A stretch of 64,000 nucleotides of DNA. It comes from Frigidibacter sp. SD6-1. GTDB taxonomy: Bacteria; Pseudomonadota; Alphaproteobacteria; Rhodobacterales; Rhodobacteraceae. Positions 51,550-61,208 of the stretch are shown here, one piece after another. The translations under genes and the position numbers were made by a program. How positions within the stretch are numbered: the first letter of the stretch is position 1; every line of letters starts with the position of its first letter. Below the pieces are notes generated by a model, which saw only the letters and a program-made list of their open reading frames with translations, was not told the origin of the DNA and did not search any database. The stretch is from positions 124,001-188,000 of the forward strand of contig NZ_JARJNR010000001.1 of NCBI RefSeq assembly GCF_030143255.1. The letters run 5' to 3'.

Positions 51550-53598
51550 TCAGGACACGGTCCAGCCATCCCCTTGTCCGCCGAGGATCACGCGTTCGCG
51601 CTTGACCCCCTGTGCTTCCGGGCTCAGGAACTCGCGGGCGAAGCGGTGGCCATCATGGACGGCGTGGGCGATCAGGCCGGGCGCGCGGGCGTCGCCGATG
51701 CGGGCGAGCGTGGCGAGCCCTCGGTCCTTCAGCGCCTGCCAGAGGCCATCTTGCGGCTCGCGCGACGTCACGGGGACGAAGGTGCCGCAGGGCAGGCGGC
51801 TCGGGCCACCCGAATAGGCGCAGGCAAGGAGCGCCTCACCCGGTGCGAGGCCGGAGACGACATGAGACGTGATGATCTTCACGCCCCGCTCGATCAGCCG
51901 GGCCTGCAGGCGGGCCTGTTCGACGGTATAGCTCGTCCAGTCTGCGACCGCGCCGAAGGGCGTGACATAGGTCACCTCATGCCCCTCGCCCGCCAAGAGA
52001 TCGGCGAGGCCCGCGGCGATGTGATAGCCCTCGTCATCGAAGATCACCACCGGCCCGCCTGACGGCCTTCTGCCGTCGAGCAGCTGGTCGGGTGTGATCG
52101 TGCGCGCCTCGGCGAAACTCGGAACCGGCCTTGCATGGCTGCGCCCGCGCCCGTCTGCGCGCCAGAGGCTCCCGGTCGCCACCATCACATGCCGTGCTTC
52201 GGTTGCCAGCACATCCTCGACCGACATCGGGCTGGCCGGATAGAGGCTGACGTTGGCCATCTGGCGAAGCTGCGAGACCCGCCAGTCCCGGACCCGCGCC
52301 CATTCCGCTAGGCCCGGCAGGCGCGCCTCGCGGCTGACCCGTCCGCCCGGCTCGTCCGACGCCTCGGCCAGCAGGACCGTCGCCCCGCGCCGCCCGAGCG
52401 TCAGCGCCGCCTCGAGGCCCGCGGGGCCCGCGCCGACGATCAGCACCGGTTCCTCGGACCGTTTCAGCGCGGGCACGCGTTCGGGGTGCCAGCCGCGCCG
52501 CCATTCCTCGCCCATCGTCGGGTTCTGGGTGCAGCGGATCGGGGCGCCGAGGCCATCGTGCGCGTAGCAGATATTGCAGCCGATACATTCGCGGATGTCT
52601 TCAAGCCGCCCCTCGCGGATCTTTGCGGGCAGAAAGGGATCGGCGATCGAGGGGCGGGCGGCTCCGATGAAATCCAGAACCCCGCGCCGGACCTGGCCGA
52701 GCATCGTGTCGGGGCTGGTGAAGCGGCCGACAGCCACCACCGGCTTTCCCGTCGCGGCGCGGACATGGGCGACATGATCCTCCAGCGCCGCTTCCCTGAC
52801 GAAGCGGGATGGCCCCATTTCGGTGCCGTAATCGGGGATCGTCACGTCGAAGACATCGACGAAGGGGGCAAGATCGGCCAGCAGGCGTGCGCGTTCCTCG
52901 GCGCCGGTGCCATCCTCATCCGTCACCTCGATGCGGATCGCGACCGCGCAGCGGTCGCCGACGGCGTCACGCGTTTCCTCGACCAGTTCCCGCACCAGCC
53001 GGGACCGGGCGGCGAAGTCTCCACCATAGTCGTCAGCACGCGGATTGGTGGAAGGATCAAGGAACTGGGTCAGCAGGTAGGTATGCGCGGCGTAGACGTA
53101 GACGACGTCGAAATCCGCCGCCTTCGCCCGGATCGCCGCCGCCCGGTGCCAGTCGCGCAAGGCCTTGATATCCTGCCGGTCCATGCGCTGGCTTTGCCAG
53201 GGCACGGTTTCGGCCAGCATGCTTTCGGGTCCCAAAGGCGCCTCGCGGGAAAGCACATTGCCCGACCGCCAGCCGCCGTGCCACAGCTCCACGCCTGCAA
53301 GCGCGCCATGTTCGTGAACCGCCCCGGTCATCGCCGCCATGTTGGCGATGTCGCCCGCGTCCCAAAGCGAAGCATAGGGCGCGGGCGTGTCGTCGGAACT
53401 GGGATGGATCGAGCAATATTCCGTGTTCACCACCCCCCAGCGGCCCTCGGCCTTCACGGCCCGCATGGCGGCGAGCGTGGCGGGCAGCGCGAACCCCATG
53501 CCGGTGCAATGCGGCACCTGCCAGAAGCGGTTCGGGGCGATGACGGGGCCGATCTTCACCGGCTCGAACAGGATATCGAAACGCGGATCGCGGGGCAT
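51550..53598 (-). CDS. Dimethylamine-dehydrogenase-like flavoprotein
   Basis: A 682-residue FMN/[4Fe-4S]/FAD-type enzyme of the OYE/TMADH family. The N-terminal TIM barrel begins DILFEPVKIGPVIAPNR. The iron-sulfur site is CIGCNICYAHDGLGAPIRC, with the CxxCxxxC plus distal C pattern. The C-terminal FAD/NAD domain starts VLIVGAGPAGLEAALTL. The family oxidatively demethylates tri- or dimethylamine, N-methylproline betaines and similar; the substrate here is not shown. The ATG at 53598 has AAGGAGA upstream. No methylamine genes are adjacent, so the role is open. Confidence 0.9.
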   Translation of the reverse strand: MPRDPRFDILFEPVKIGPVIAPNRFWQVPHCTGMGFALPATLAAMRAVKAEGRWGVVNTEYCSIHPSSDDTPAPYASLWDAGDIANMAAMTGAVHEHGALAGVELWHGGWRSGNVLSREAPLGPESMLAETVPWQSQRMDRQDIKALRDWHRAAAIRAKAADFDVVYVYAAHTYLLTQFLDPSTNPRADDYGGDFAARSRLVRELVEETRDAVGDRCAVAIRIEVTDEDGTGAEERARLLADLAPFVDVFDVTIPDYGTEMGPSRFVREAALEDHVAHVRAATGKPVVAVGRFTSPDTMLGQVRRGVLDFIGAARPSIADPFLPAKIREGRLEDIRECIGCNICYAHDGLGAPIRCTQNPTMGEEWRRGWHPERVPALKRSEEPVLIVGAGPAGLEAALTLGRRGATVLLAEASDEPGGRVSREARLPGLAEWARVRDWRVSQLRQMANVSLYPASPMSVEDVLATEARHVMVATGSLWRADGRGRSHARPVPSFAEARTITPDQLLDGRRPSGGPVVIFDDEGYHIAAGLADLLAGEGHEVTYVTPFGAVADWTSYTVEQARLQARLIERGVKIITSHVVSGLAPGEALLACAYSGGPSRLPCGTFVPVTSREPQDGLWQALKDRGLATLARIGDARAPGLIAHAVHDGHRFAREFLSPEAQGVKRERVILGGQGDGWTVS

Positions 53599-53687
53599 GA
53601 GGCTCTCCTTGCGCCGCGATTTTGGACGGGCGGTCAAAATCCTGTCAAGGCAGTTGCAGCGGGTGCCGGAGCCGGTGTGCAGTCGGC

Positions 53688-53712
53688 GCCGGAAACTTTC
53701 AAAGTTTCCGGC
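53688..53712. repeat. Perfect hairpin, first of a tandem pair
   Basis: Arms GCCGGAAACTTT and AAAGTTTCCGGC around a single C. It lies between the flavoprotein gene start and the glyA end, followed one base later by a second hairpin. Confidence 0.75.
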
Positions 53713-53713
53713 A

Positions 53714-53733
53714 CGATTTCTTTCAAGAAATCG
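53714..53733. repeat. Perfect hairpin, second of a tandem pair
   Basis: Arms CGATTTCTT and AAGAAATCG around TC. It has the same A/T-rich arm style as the hairpins at 10186-10260. Confidence 0.7.
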
Positions 53734-53753
53734 TCGCCCCACCCAAACGAAAA

Positions 53754-53779
53754 GACCCCCCGCCGCGCGGGGGCCTTTT
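53754..53779 (-). terminator. Terminator of glyA
   Basis: On the minus strand a CCCCCGCGCGGCGGGGG stem is followed by TCTTTTCG and preceded by AAAAGG. It lies 18 bases beyond the glyA stop and is a standard intrinsic terminator. Confidence 0.8.
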
Positions 53780-53796
53780 GCCTGATCAGGTCCCGC

Positions 53797-55083
53797 TCAC
53801 AGCGTCGGGTACATCGGGAACTTGGCGCAGAGCGTCGCGACCTCGCCCTTGACCTTGGCTTCGACCGCCGCATTGCCTTCCTCGCCGTTCGCGGCAAGGC
53901 CATCGACGACCTCGACGATCCAGCGGGCGATCTGGCGGAACTCGGCCTCGCCGAAGCCGCGCGTGGTGCCTGCGGGCGCGCCGAGGCGGATTCCGCTGGT
54001 CACGAAGGGCTTTTCGGGGTCAAACGGCACGCCGTTCTTGTTGCAGGTGATGTGAGCGCGGCCAAGGGCGGCCTCGGTCGCCTTGCCGGTCACCTTCTTG
54101 GGGCGAAGGTCCGCAAGGCACAGATGGTTGTCGGTGCCGCCCGAGACGATGTTGATCCCGCCCTTCATCAGCTCGTCGGCCATCGCGGCGGCGTTCTTCT
54201 TCACCTGCGCGGCATAGGCCTTGAACTCGGGCCGCAGCGCCTCGCCGAAGGCCACGGCCTTGGCCGCGATCACATGCATCAGCGGACCGCCCTGAAGCCC
54301 TGGGAAGACGGCCGAATTGATCTTCTTAGCGATCTCTTCGTCATTGCACAGGATCATGCCGCCACGGGGGCCGCGCAGCGATTTGTGCGTCGTCGTGGTG
54401 CAGACATGGGCATGCGGCAAGGGCGAGGCATGGACGCCACCGGCAACGAGGCCCGCGATATGGGCCATGTCGACATGCAGGTAGGCGCCGATCTCGTCGG
54501 CGATGGCGCGGAACGCTGCCCAATCCCATTCGCGGCTGTAGGCGGTGCCACCCGCGATGATCAGCTTCGGCCGGTGCTCCAGCGCCTTGGCGCGGACGTC
54601 TTCCATATCCAGCCGTTGGTCCTGCTGGCGCACGCCGTAGGAGACGACGTTGAACCATTTGCCCGACATGTTGACGGGCGAGCCGTGGGTCAGGTGACCG
54701 CCGGAATTGAGGTCAAGGCCCATGAACGTGTCGCCGGGCTTCAGAAGTGCCAGGAACACCGCCTGGTTCATCTGGCTGCCGGAGTTCGGCTGCACGTTGG
54801 CGAACTTGCAATCGAACAGCTGCTTCGCCCGTTCGATCGCCAGCGTCTCGGCGACGTCGACATACTGGCAGCCGCCGTAATAGCGCTTGCCCGGGTAGCC
54901 CTCGGCATATTTGTTGGTCATCACCGAGCCCTGGGCTTCCAGCACCGCGAGCGACACGATGTTTTCCGAAGCGATCAGCTCGATCTCGTCGCGCTGGCGA
55001 CCAAGCTCTGACGTGATCGATCCCCAAAGCTCGGGGTCGCTCGACGCAAGATGCTCGGTGAAAAAGCCTTTCTGGGCGGTCAT
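53797..55083 (-). CDS. glyA: Serine hydroxymethyltransferase
   Basis: A 428-residue PLP enzyme that interconverts serine and glycine with tetrahydrofolate, the main source of C1 units. K234 in [14 protein letters not shown] is the Schiff-base lysine, and [12 protein letters not shown] with the preceding [10 protein letters not shown] is the canonical SHMT layout. It is distinct from the diverged paralogue at 7873-9213. A clear terminator follows. The upstream 125 bases hold no gene. Confidence 0.98.
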   Translation of the reverse strand: MTAQKGFFTEHLASSDPELWGSITSELGRQRDEIELIASENIVSLAVLEAQGSVMTNKYAEGYPGKRYYGGCQYVDVAETLAIERAKQLFDCKFANVQPNSGSQMNQAVFLALLKPGDTFMGLDLNSGGHLTHGSPVNMSGKWFNVVSYGVRQQDQRLDMEDVRAKALEHRPKLIIAGGTAYSREWDWAAFRAIADEIGAYLHVDMAHIAGLVAGGVHASPLPHAHVCTTTTHKSLRGPRGGMILCNDEEIAKKINSAVFPGLQGGPLMHVIAAKAVAFGEALRPEFKAYAAQVKKNAAAMADELMKGGINIVSGGTDNHLCLADLRPKKVTGKATEAALGRAHITCNKNGVPFDPEKPFVTSGIRLGAPAGTTRGFGEAEFRQIARWIVEVVDGLAANGEEGNAAVEAKVKGEVATLCAKFPMYPTL

Positions 55084-55208
55084 TCTGGTCTCCTCGCGGT
55101 CCGGTTCGGGCGGGTTGTAGCCGAGCTTCCCCGCCCGAGGAAGGCGAATTCCGACCTTCCCGCATCACGGGGCGAACGTTACCGCTACCCTTTGCGGCCA
55201 GGCGGCGC

Positions 55209-56633
55209 TCAGACCACGGTGAACTGCTTCATCATGCCCTGATCCTCGTGCTCGAGGATATGGCAATGCATCATGTAGGGGCTGACCGGATCGGCATAGT
55301 CGGTGAACTCCATCCGCAGTTCTACCCTTTCGCCGGGCTGGGTCAGGACCACGTCCTTCAACCCCGCCTCGCGCGGCGCAGGCGGCTGGCCATTGCGCGA
55401 GACGATGCGGAATTGCACGTCATGGACATGCATCGGATGCAGCATCTGCGATCTGTTCTCGAACACCCAGGTCTCGACCGCGCCAAGGGGGACGGTGAAG
55501 TCGATGCGGTCATGGTCATAGGGAGTGCCGTCGATGACTGGCGTGCCCATCAGTCCCTCGCCGGTCATGCCCAGCGTGAAGGTCCGCGCGGCGCCGGTGG
55601 CATCCGGGACGGGCGGCAAAACCGCCAGCCGGTCGGGCAGGGCGGGCGGCGCGGGCCGCGCGCGATCGGGGCGGATCTCGATCACGTCGCGCACGCCATT
55701 CGATCCGGCAAAGGGCGCCTCGGCGCCATAGACCTCGGCGCGCAGCATCAGGGGCGCGCCCGCGCTCAGATCGACCAGCAGTTCCACCCGCTCGCCCGGC
55801 GCGACGAGTGCCTCGGTCAGCATGACCGGGGCTTCGAGGAGCCCGCCGTCGGAGGCGATCTGCACGAAAGGCACATCCCCCGCGACATGCAGCCGGTAGA
55901 TCGAGCCATTGGCGCCGTTCAGGATCCGCAGCCGGGCGAGCGGCGCGGCGACGGGCAGGTACGCGCCCACCTGGCCGTTCACCAGCATCACGTCACCGAC
56001 CTTGCCTGCCATCAGGTCGTGCATGTCGGGGGCGTAGGTCATGGCGCCGTCCGCGCCGAAACGCCGGTCCTGCAGGACCAGCGTGAAGTCATCCTCGCCA
56101 TGCATGCGGGGCAGCGGCAGTGCCCCCTCCTCCTCATCCTCGACCCGGATCACGCCCGCGAGCCCCGACCAGACCTGCGCCGCCGTCCGGCCATGCCGGT
56201 GCGAATGGAACCAGAAGGTCCCGGCCTTCTGCTTCAGCGGAAATTCGGCCGTCCAGCTGTCGCCGGGCGCGATCGGCTGGTGCGGTCCGCCATCCATGGC
56301 GGCCGGCAGATGCAGCCCGTGCCAGTGCAGCGTCGATGCCTCTTCGAGCCCGTTCTCGACACGCAGCGATAGCGCTTCGCCCGCCCGCGCCCGCAGGATC
56401 GGCCCGAGGTAGGCGCCATTTATCCCGTTGGTTTGCGTCGCCAGCCCCGCCAGAAACTCTGTCTCGCCCGTCAACAGGCGCAGATCGAAGGCGCGTCCGC
56501 CCGCCGTCACCGTCCCCTCCTCGATCGCGGGCAGGGCCAGCGCCCGCCCCTCCGACGCGAATGCAGGCCGCAGCCGCAGAAGCGCGGGGCTGGCCAGAAG
56601 ACCGGTCAGGAAGGCGCGGCGGCTGGATGTCAT
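55209..56633 (-). CDS. Tat-exported multicopper oxidase
   Basis: A 474-residue multicopper oxidase. The signal has a twin-arginine motif (SSRRAFLTG). All four copper-ligand motifs are present: [25 protein letters not shown] and [14 protein letters not shown] (HCHxxxHxxxxM). It belongs to the laccase/CueO-like group and may oxidise copper, iron or phenolics in the periplasm. The ATG at 56633 is preferred over 56675 because the Tat motif begins there. No copper regulators are nearby. Confidence 0.93.
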   Translation of the reverse strand: MTSSRRAFLTGLLASPALLRLRPAFASEGRALALPAIEEGTVTAGGRAFDLRLLTGETEFLAGLATQTNGINGAYLGPILRARAGEALSLRVENGLEEASTLHWHGLHLPAAMDGGPHQPIAPGDSWTAEFPLKQKAGTFWFHSHRHGRTAAQVWSGLAGVIRVEDEEEGALPLPRMHGEDDFTLVLQDRRFGADGAMTYAPDMHDLMAGKVGDVMLVNGQVGAYLPVAAPLARLRILNGANGSIYRLHVAGDVPFVQIASDGGLLEAPVMLTEALVAPGERVELLVDLSAGAPLMLRAEVYGAEAPFAGSNGVRDVIEIRPDRARPAPPALPDRLAVLPPVPDATGAARTFTLGMTGEGLMGTPVIDGTPYDHDRIDFTVPLGAVETWVFENRSQMLHPMHVHDVQFRIVSRNGQPPAPREAGLKDVVLTQPGERVELRMEFTDYADPVSPYMMHCHILEHEDQGMMKQFTVV

Positions 56634-56712
56634 CGGTCGGTCCTGTCGAATGCGGGGTTGCACAGATGTCCGCAACGGTGATCAATGCCGATGTGGAAGC
56701 GGAGCGGAAGAT

Positions 56713-57483
56713 GTGAAGAGGTCGCAGCGTATCACTTTTCTGGCAAGCGAGGCCGAGGCCGCGCGCGAGGCGCTGGCACGGCTGAGCGCGCGCTATGGGT
56801 CGGTCGCGTTCGAGGAAGCGGATGTGATCGTGGCCCTTGGTGGCGACGGGTTCATGCTGCAGACCCTGCACGCGACCGAGGCGCGCGACCTGCCGGTCTA
56901 TGGCATGAACTGCGGCACCATCGGCTTTCTCATGAACGAATATGCCGAAGACGCGCTCTTGCAGCGGCTGGCGGCAGCCGAGGAAACCGAGATCGCGCCT
57001 TTGCGCATGCGGGTCGTCGATGCCGATGGCGCCATGCACGAGGCGCTGGCGATCAACGAGGTGGCGCTCTTGCGCGCCGGGCCGCAGGCGGCGAAGCTGA
57101 GGATCAGCGTCGATGGCCGCGTCAGGATGGACGAGCTGGTCTGCGACGGGGCGCTCCTGTCCACGCCCGCCGGGTCGACTGCCTACAATTATTCTGCCCA
57201 CGGCCCGATCCTGCCGATCGGGTCCGACGTGCTGGCGCTGACCGCAATGGCGGCCTTCCGGCCAAGGCGCTGGCGCGGCGCCATCCTGCCGAAGGCGGCG
57301 GTGGTGCGCTTCGACGTGCTCGAGGCCGCGAAGCGGCCGGTGATGGCGGACGCCGACAGCCGGTCCTCGGTGCGCGATGTGCTCAGCGTCGAGATCAGTT
57401 CCGACGCCACGATCCGCCACCGCATCCTTTTCGACCCCGGTCACGGACTGGAAGAACGGCTGACGCGCGAGCAGTTCATCTGA
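56713..57483 (+). CDS. nadK: NAD kinase
   Basis: A 256-residue ATP-dependent NAD kinase that makes NADP. The GGDGFML motif, [12 protein letters not shown] and the [12 protein letters not shown] region are diagnostic. The start is a GTG at 56713 with GGAG 8 bases upstream. NADPH is needed by CcrA and several reductases in this window, although no linkage is implied. It is divergent from the multicopper oxidase. Confidence 0.95.
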   Translation: MKRSQRITFLASEAEAAREALARLSARYGSVAFEEADVIVALGGDGFMLQTLHATEARDLPVYGMNCGTIGFLMNEYAEDALLQRLAAAEETEIAPLRMRVVDADGAMHEALAINEVALLRAGPQAAKLRISVDGRVRMDELVCDGALLSTPAGSTAYNYSAHGPILPIGSDVLALTAMAAFRPRRWRGAILPKAAVVRFDVLEAAKRPVMADADSRSSVRDVLSVEISSDATIRHRILFDPGHGLEERLTREQFI

Positions 57484-57492
57484 GCGAGGCTG

Positions 57493-58908
57493 TCAGCGCT
57501 CGTCGCTGTCCCTGGCGTCGTCCGCCTTCGCCTGCCAGGCCTCGATCTTGCGGTAAAGCGTCGAAGGGGCCACTTCCAATACCCGCGCCGCACGGGTGAT
57601 CGAGCCGCCGTGCATGGCGATTGTCGCCTCGATGATCATCCGTTCGGCCTCTGCCAGCGGGCGGCCCAGGATGGCGCCGATCTCGATCTTGCTGGCGGCA
57701 GGGCGCGGCGCACCCGCGAGGTTCGGCTTGACCGGCGCCTCGGTCAGTTCCGGGGGCAGCATCGCGGGCGTCACCTCGCGCCCGTCCTGCATCACCACCA
57801 CCTGACGGATGACGTTCAGAAGCTCGCGCACATTGCCGGGCCAGGCATAGAAGCGGAACAGCGCCGCCGCCTCGTCGCTGAGACTGCGGAAGCGACGGCC
57901 TTCTTCCCTCGACATCCGGGCAAGCGCCTGTTCGGCGATCTCGATCACATCCGCGCCGCGATCACGCAGGGGCGGCATATGCAACGGCACGACATGCAGG
58001 CGGTAATAGAGGTCCTGCCTGAGCTGCCCCATCCTTATCGCCTGCGCCGGATCGCGGTTGGTGGCGCAGATGATGCGGACATTGACCTTGCGCGGCCGGT
58101 TCGAGCCGACCGGCTGGATGGTCGAGGTCTGGACGAATTTCAGAAGCTTCGCCTGAACCGAGGGGTCAAGCTCGCAAATCTCGTCAAGAAAGAGCGTGCC
58201 GCCGTCGGCCGCCGCCGCAGCCCCGGTCCGCTCGGCGATGGCGCCGGGGAAAGAGCCCTTCATATGGCCGAAAAGTTCGGATTCCAGCTGATCCGGCGGG
58301 ATCGTGCCGCAGGACAAGGTGACGAAGGGCTTCGCCGCGCGGCTTGACAGATGGTGGATCGCTTCGGCGCACATCTCCTTGCCGGTGCCGCTTTCCCCGG
58401 TGATGAAGACCGGCGCCATCGAGCGGGCAACCGAGCGGATGCGGGCATAGACCTGCGCCATGGCGGCCGACGATCCGACGAAATCGCCGGGCGACGGCGC
58501 GGTGCGGTCCGCCGCCTTGGCGGCGGCAGATGCGGTCTCGGCCGCGGCTATGGCATTGTCGACCGCATTGAGCAGTCTCTGCTCGTCGAACGGCCTGACC
58601 AGGAAGTCATGCGCTCCTGCCCGCATCGCCTCGACCGCGAGGCTTGTAGAGCCGTTCGCAGTGATGACAATGACCGGGAGCCCCGGTCGCTGCGCCAGAA
58701 GATCGGCCGTCAGCTCGATCCCGTCGCGGTCAGGCAGGGCGAGATCGACGATGACGGCCTGCGGGGCGGTATCGAGAAAGAGGGCAAGCCCCGTCTCTGC
58801 GGTTCCTGCGGTCGTTACCCGGTATCCCTGTTGGCGCAGGACCGAGGCATAGGTCACCTGCAGCGAGACGGTGTTCTCGATCAGAAGTAGGGTACGGTCA
58901 GATGTCAT
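57493..58908 (-). CDS. NtrC-family response regulator with degenerate GAFTGA
   Basis: A 471-residue regulator. The receiver domain has phospho-acceptor D55 (AVIVDLALPDRDG). The AAA+ domain has Walker A GESGTGKE, but the loop that contacts sigma-54, normally GAFTGA, reads GSFPGA (HMKGSFPGAIAERTG). A Fis-type helix-turn-helix (ITRAARVLEVAPSTLYRKI) closes it. The altered loop suggests it may not activate sigma-54, as is known for some Rhodobacter NtrC-type proteins that use sigma-70. The start at ATG 58908 is chosen; GTG 58917 is possible. The palindrome GTTGCAT A ATGCAAC lies upstream. Confidence 0.9.
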   Translation of the reverse strand: MTSDRTLLLIENTVSLQVTYASVLRQQGYRVTTAGTAETGLALFLDTAPQAVIVDLALPDRDGIELTADLLAQRPGLPVIVITANGSTSLAVEAMRAGAHDFLVRPFDEQRLLNAVDNAIAAAETASAAAKAADRTAPSPGDFVGSSAAMAQVYARIRSVARSMAPVFITGESGTGKEMCAEAIHHLSSRAAKPFVTLSCGTIPPDQLESELFGHMKGSFPGAIAERTGAAAAADGGTLFLDEICELDPSVQAKLLKFVQTSTIQPVGSNRPRKVNVRIICATNRDPAQAIRMGQLRQDLYYRLHVVPLHMPPLRDRGADVIEIAEQALARMSREEGRRFRSLSDEAAALFRFYAWPGNVRELLNVIRQVVVMQDGREVTPAMLPPELTEAPVKPNLAGAPRPAASKIEIGAILGRPLAEAERMIIEATIAMHGGSITRAARVLEVAPSTLYRKIEAWQAKADDARDSDER

Positions 58909-58962
58909 GTCGGCCACTTGCGTGGACCCGAATGCCAGGGGTCAAGGGCGATTCAAGCGAAA

Positions 58963-58977
58963 GTTGCATAATGCAAC
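58963..58977. promoter_or_regulatory. Palindromic site ahead of NtrC-family gene
   Basis: GTTGCAT and ATGCAAC flank a single A, a perfect 15-base dyad 54 bases ahead of the start. It is a likely operator for an unidentified regulator, perhaps auto-regulatory. Confidence 0.45.
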
Positions 58978-59086
58978 GTTTTTACGTGACGAATCGCCCC
59001 GCGCCAACTTGTCTGAATCGCCATGACCTTCGGGCAGCAACGAAAGGCAGTGACCTTCGGCCTCTCGTGCGGATAGCCGCCGGTGC

Positions 59087-60991
59087 CTAGCCGCGCGGAT
59101 AGCCGAGCGCCTTCAGCGCCTCGGTGATCTCGTCGAGGATGGCCGGATCGTCGATTGTCGCGGGGGTCTTGTAGGCCTCGCCGTCGGCGATCTTCACCAT
59201 CGTCCCGCGCAGGATCTTGCCCGACCGGGTCTTCGGCAGCCGGTCGACCACGCAGGCGGTCTTGAAGGCCGCGACCGGACCGATCTTCTCGCGTACAAGC
59301 CCCACGCATTCCTTCACGATCTCGCCGTGCGGGCGGTTCGTGCCCTTGTTGAGGCAGAGGAACCCCAAGGGCGCCTGGCCCTTCAGATCGTCCGCGACCC
59401 CGATCACCGCGCATTCGGCGACATCTTCGTGCGCTGCCAGCACCTCCTCCATCGCGCCGGTCGACAGGCGGTGGCCCGCCACGTTGATGACGTCATCGGT
59501 GCGCGCCATGATATAGAGATAGCCGTCCTCGTCGATATAGCCCGCGTCGCCGGTTTCATAATATCCGGGGAAGTGGTCGAGGTAGCTCTTCCTGAACCGT
59601 TCATCGGCGTTCCAGAGGGTCGGCAGCGTGCCGGGGGGCAGCGGCAGCTTGACCGCGATGGCACCCAATGTGCCGGGCGCGACCGGATGGCCGCCCTCGT
59701 CCAGCACCTGGACGTCGTAGCCGGGCATCGGCACCGAGGGCGAGCCGATCTTGACCGGCAATTCCTCGATCCCGATCGGGTTGGCCGCAATCGCCCAGCC
59801 GGTCTCGGTCTGCCACCAATGGTCGATCACCGGTACCTTGAGGTGCCTTTGCGCCCAGAGGATCGTATCGGGGTCGGCGCGTTCGCCTGCAAGGAACAAG
59901 GCCCTGAGGCCGGAGATGTCGTAATCCTTGATCAGCTCGCCCTGCGGATCCTCGCGCTTGATGGCGCGGAAAGCGGTGGGGGCGGTGAAGAAGCTTTTCA
60001 CCCCATGGTCCTGGATCACCCGCCAGAAGGTGCCCGCGTCGGGGGTGCCGACCGGCTTGCCTTCGAAGACGATGGTGGTGCAGCCCGCGATCAAGGGGCC
60101 ATAGCAGATGTAGCTGTGGCCGACGACCCAGCCGACGTCCGAGGCCGCCCAGAACACATCGCCTGCGCCCACCTTGTAGATATTGCCCATCGTCCAGTTC
60201 AGCGCGACGAGGTGGCCTGCGGTCGGACGTACAACGCCCTTCGGCTGGCCGGTGGTACCGGAGGTGTAGAGGATATAGGCCGGATGGTCGCCCGAGACCG
60301 GAACGCATTCGGCGGGCTGCACGCCATACTGGAAGGAATGCCAGGCAAAGTCGCGCCCGTCGATCAGCTTCGCCACTTCCTGCTCGCGCTGGAGGATCAC
60401 GCAGAAGGCAGGCTTGTGGCTGGCCTGGTCGATGGCGGCGTCGAGAAGCGGCTTGTAATGGACCACCCGCCCCGGCTCGAGCCCGCAGGAGGCGGCGATG
60501 ATCGCCTTGGGCTTGGCATCGTCTATGCGCACGGCCAGTTCGTTCGCGGCAAAGCCGCCGAACACCACCGAATGGATGGCGCCAAGCCGCGCGCAGGCCA
60601 GCATCGCCTCCAGCGCCTCGGGCACCATCGGCATGTAGATGATGACCCGGTCGCCCTTCTCGATCCCCTTGGCGCGCAGCGCACCGGCAAGCGTCGCCAC
60701 CCGGTTCCTGAGTTCCGCATAGGTGATCTTGCGGACCGAGCGGGTGATGGGGCTGTCGTGGATGATGGCAATCCGTTCGCCATGGCCCGCCTCGACATGG
60801 CGGTCGACGGCATTCCAGCAGGCGTTGACCTCGGCATCCTTGAACCATTCGTAAAGCGGCGCTTTCTCGGCGCTCAGCGCCTTCGAGGGCGGCCTCACCC
60901 AGTCGATGGCGCGGGCGGCGCCCATCCAGAACCCTTCAGGGTCCGTGCGCCAGCCGTCATAGATATCCCGGTAACTCCCCGCCGTCGCCAT
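59087..60991 (-). CDS. prpE: Propionyl-CoA synthetase
   Basis: A 634-residue acyl-adenylate-forming ligase. The motifs are YTSGTTGQPKG (P-loop), the GRVVHYKPLLDAAI region typical of PrpE/ACSS3, WWQTETGW, and the C-terminal LPKTRSGKILRG with the acetylatable lysine. These features favour propionate over acetate, though acetate activity is possible. Three TTTGCAAA boxes (61087-61176) lie 96-186 bases ahead of the start. maeB is the next gene upstream on the same strand. Confidence 0.92.
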   Translation of the reverse strand: MATAGSYRDIYDGWRTDPEGFWMGAARAIDWVRPPSKALSAEKAPLYEWFKDAEVNACWNAVDRHVEAGHGERIAIIHDSPITRSVRKITYAELRNRVATLAGALRAKGIEKGDRVIIYMPMVPEALEAMLACARLGAIHSVVFGGFAANELAVRIDDAKPKAIIAASCGLEPGRVVHYKPLLDAAIDQASHKPAFCVILQREQEVAKLIDGRDFAWHSFQYGVQPAECVPVSGDHPAYILYTSGTTGQPKGVVRPTAGHLVALNWTMGNIYKVGAGDVFWAASDVGWVVGHSYICYGPLIAGCTTIVFEGKPVGTPDAGTFWRVIQDHGVKSFFTAPTAFRAIKREDPQGELIKDYDISGLRALFLAGERADPDTILWAQRHLKVPVIDHWWQTETGWAIAANPIGIEELPVKIGSPSVPMPGYDVQVLDEGGHPVAPGTLGAIAVKLPLPPGTLPTLWNADERFRKSYLDHFPGYYETGDAGYIDEDGYLYIMARTDDVINVAGHRLSTGAMEEVLAAHEDVAECAVIGVADDLKGQAPLGFLCLNKGTNRPHGEIVKECVGLVREKIGPVAAFKTACVVDRLPKTRSGKILRGTMVKIADGEAYKTPATIDDPAILDEITEALKALGYPRG

Positions 60992-61086
60992 CTGTCGCCT
61001 CCTCCAAAGCTCGGGCGGAGCCTAGGGCAGGGGGCGGGGGCGGATCAATCGCGTTAGCGGTCGCAGGGGGCGTCGGTGTGGTGGTA

Positions 61087-61176
61087 TTTGCAAAAATGGC
61101 CGGTCGGATACGGCAAATTTTTGCAAACTCTCCGCATGTGCGCAAAGTCGAGCGTCTGGCGGGGCGGGTTTGCAAA
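61087..61176. promoter_or_regulatory. Three TTTGCAAA boxes upstream of prpE
   Basis: Perfect TTTGCAAA octamers occur at 61087-61094, 61120-61127 and 61169-61176. A weaker GCGCAAAG lies at about 61140. The centres are 33 and 49 bases apart. TTTGCAAA is the core I recall for acyl-CoA-responsive ScfR regulators (RamB and PccR) controlling acetate/propionate genes in corynebacteria and Rhodobacterales. The location before prpE fits that role. No ScfR gene is in the window. Confidence 0.7.
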
Positions 61177-61208
61177 TTGTTGCCGCGTCTCTGCAGAATC
61201 GCCCTGGC

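Noticed and set aside
52486-55011. Very long open frame (841 codons) on the plus strand
   Set aside because: It is antisense to the flavoprotein and glyA genes, which both have clear family motifs. The frame lacks any family similarity and is a product of the high GC content.
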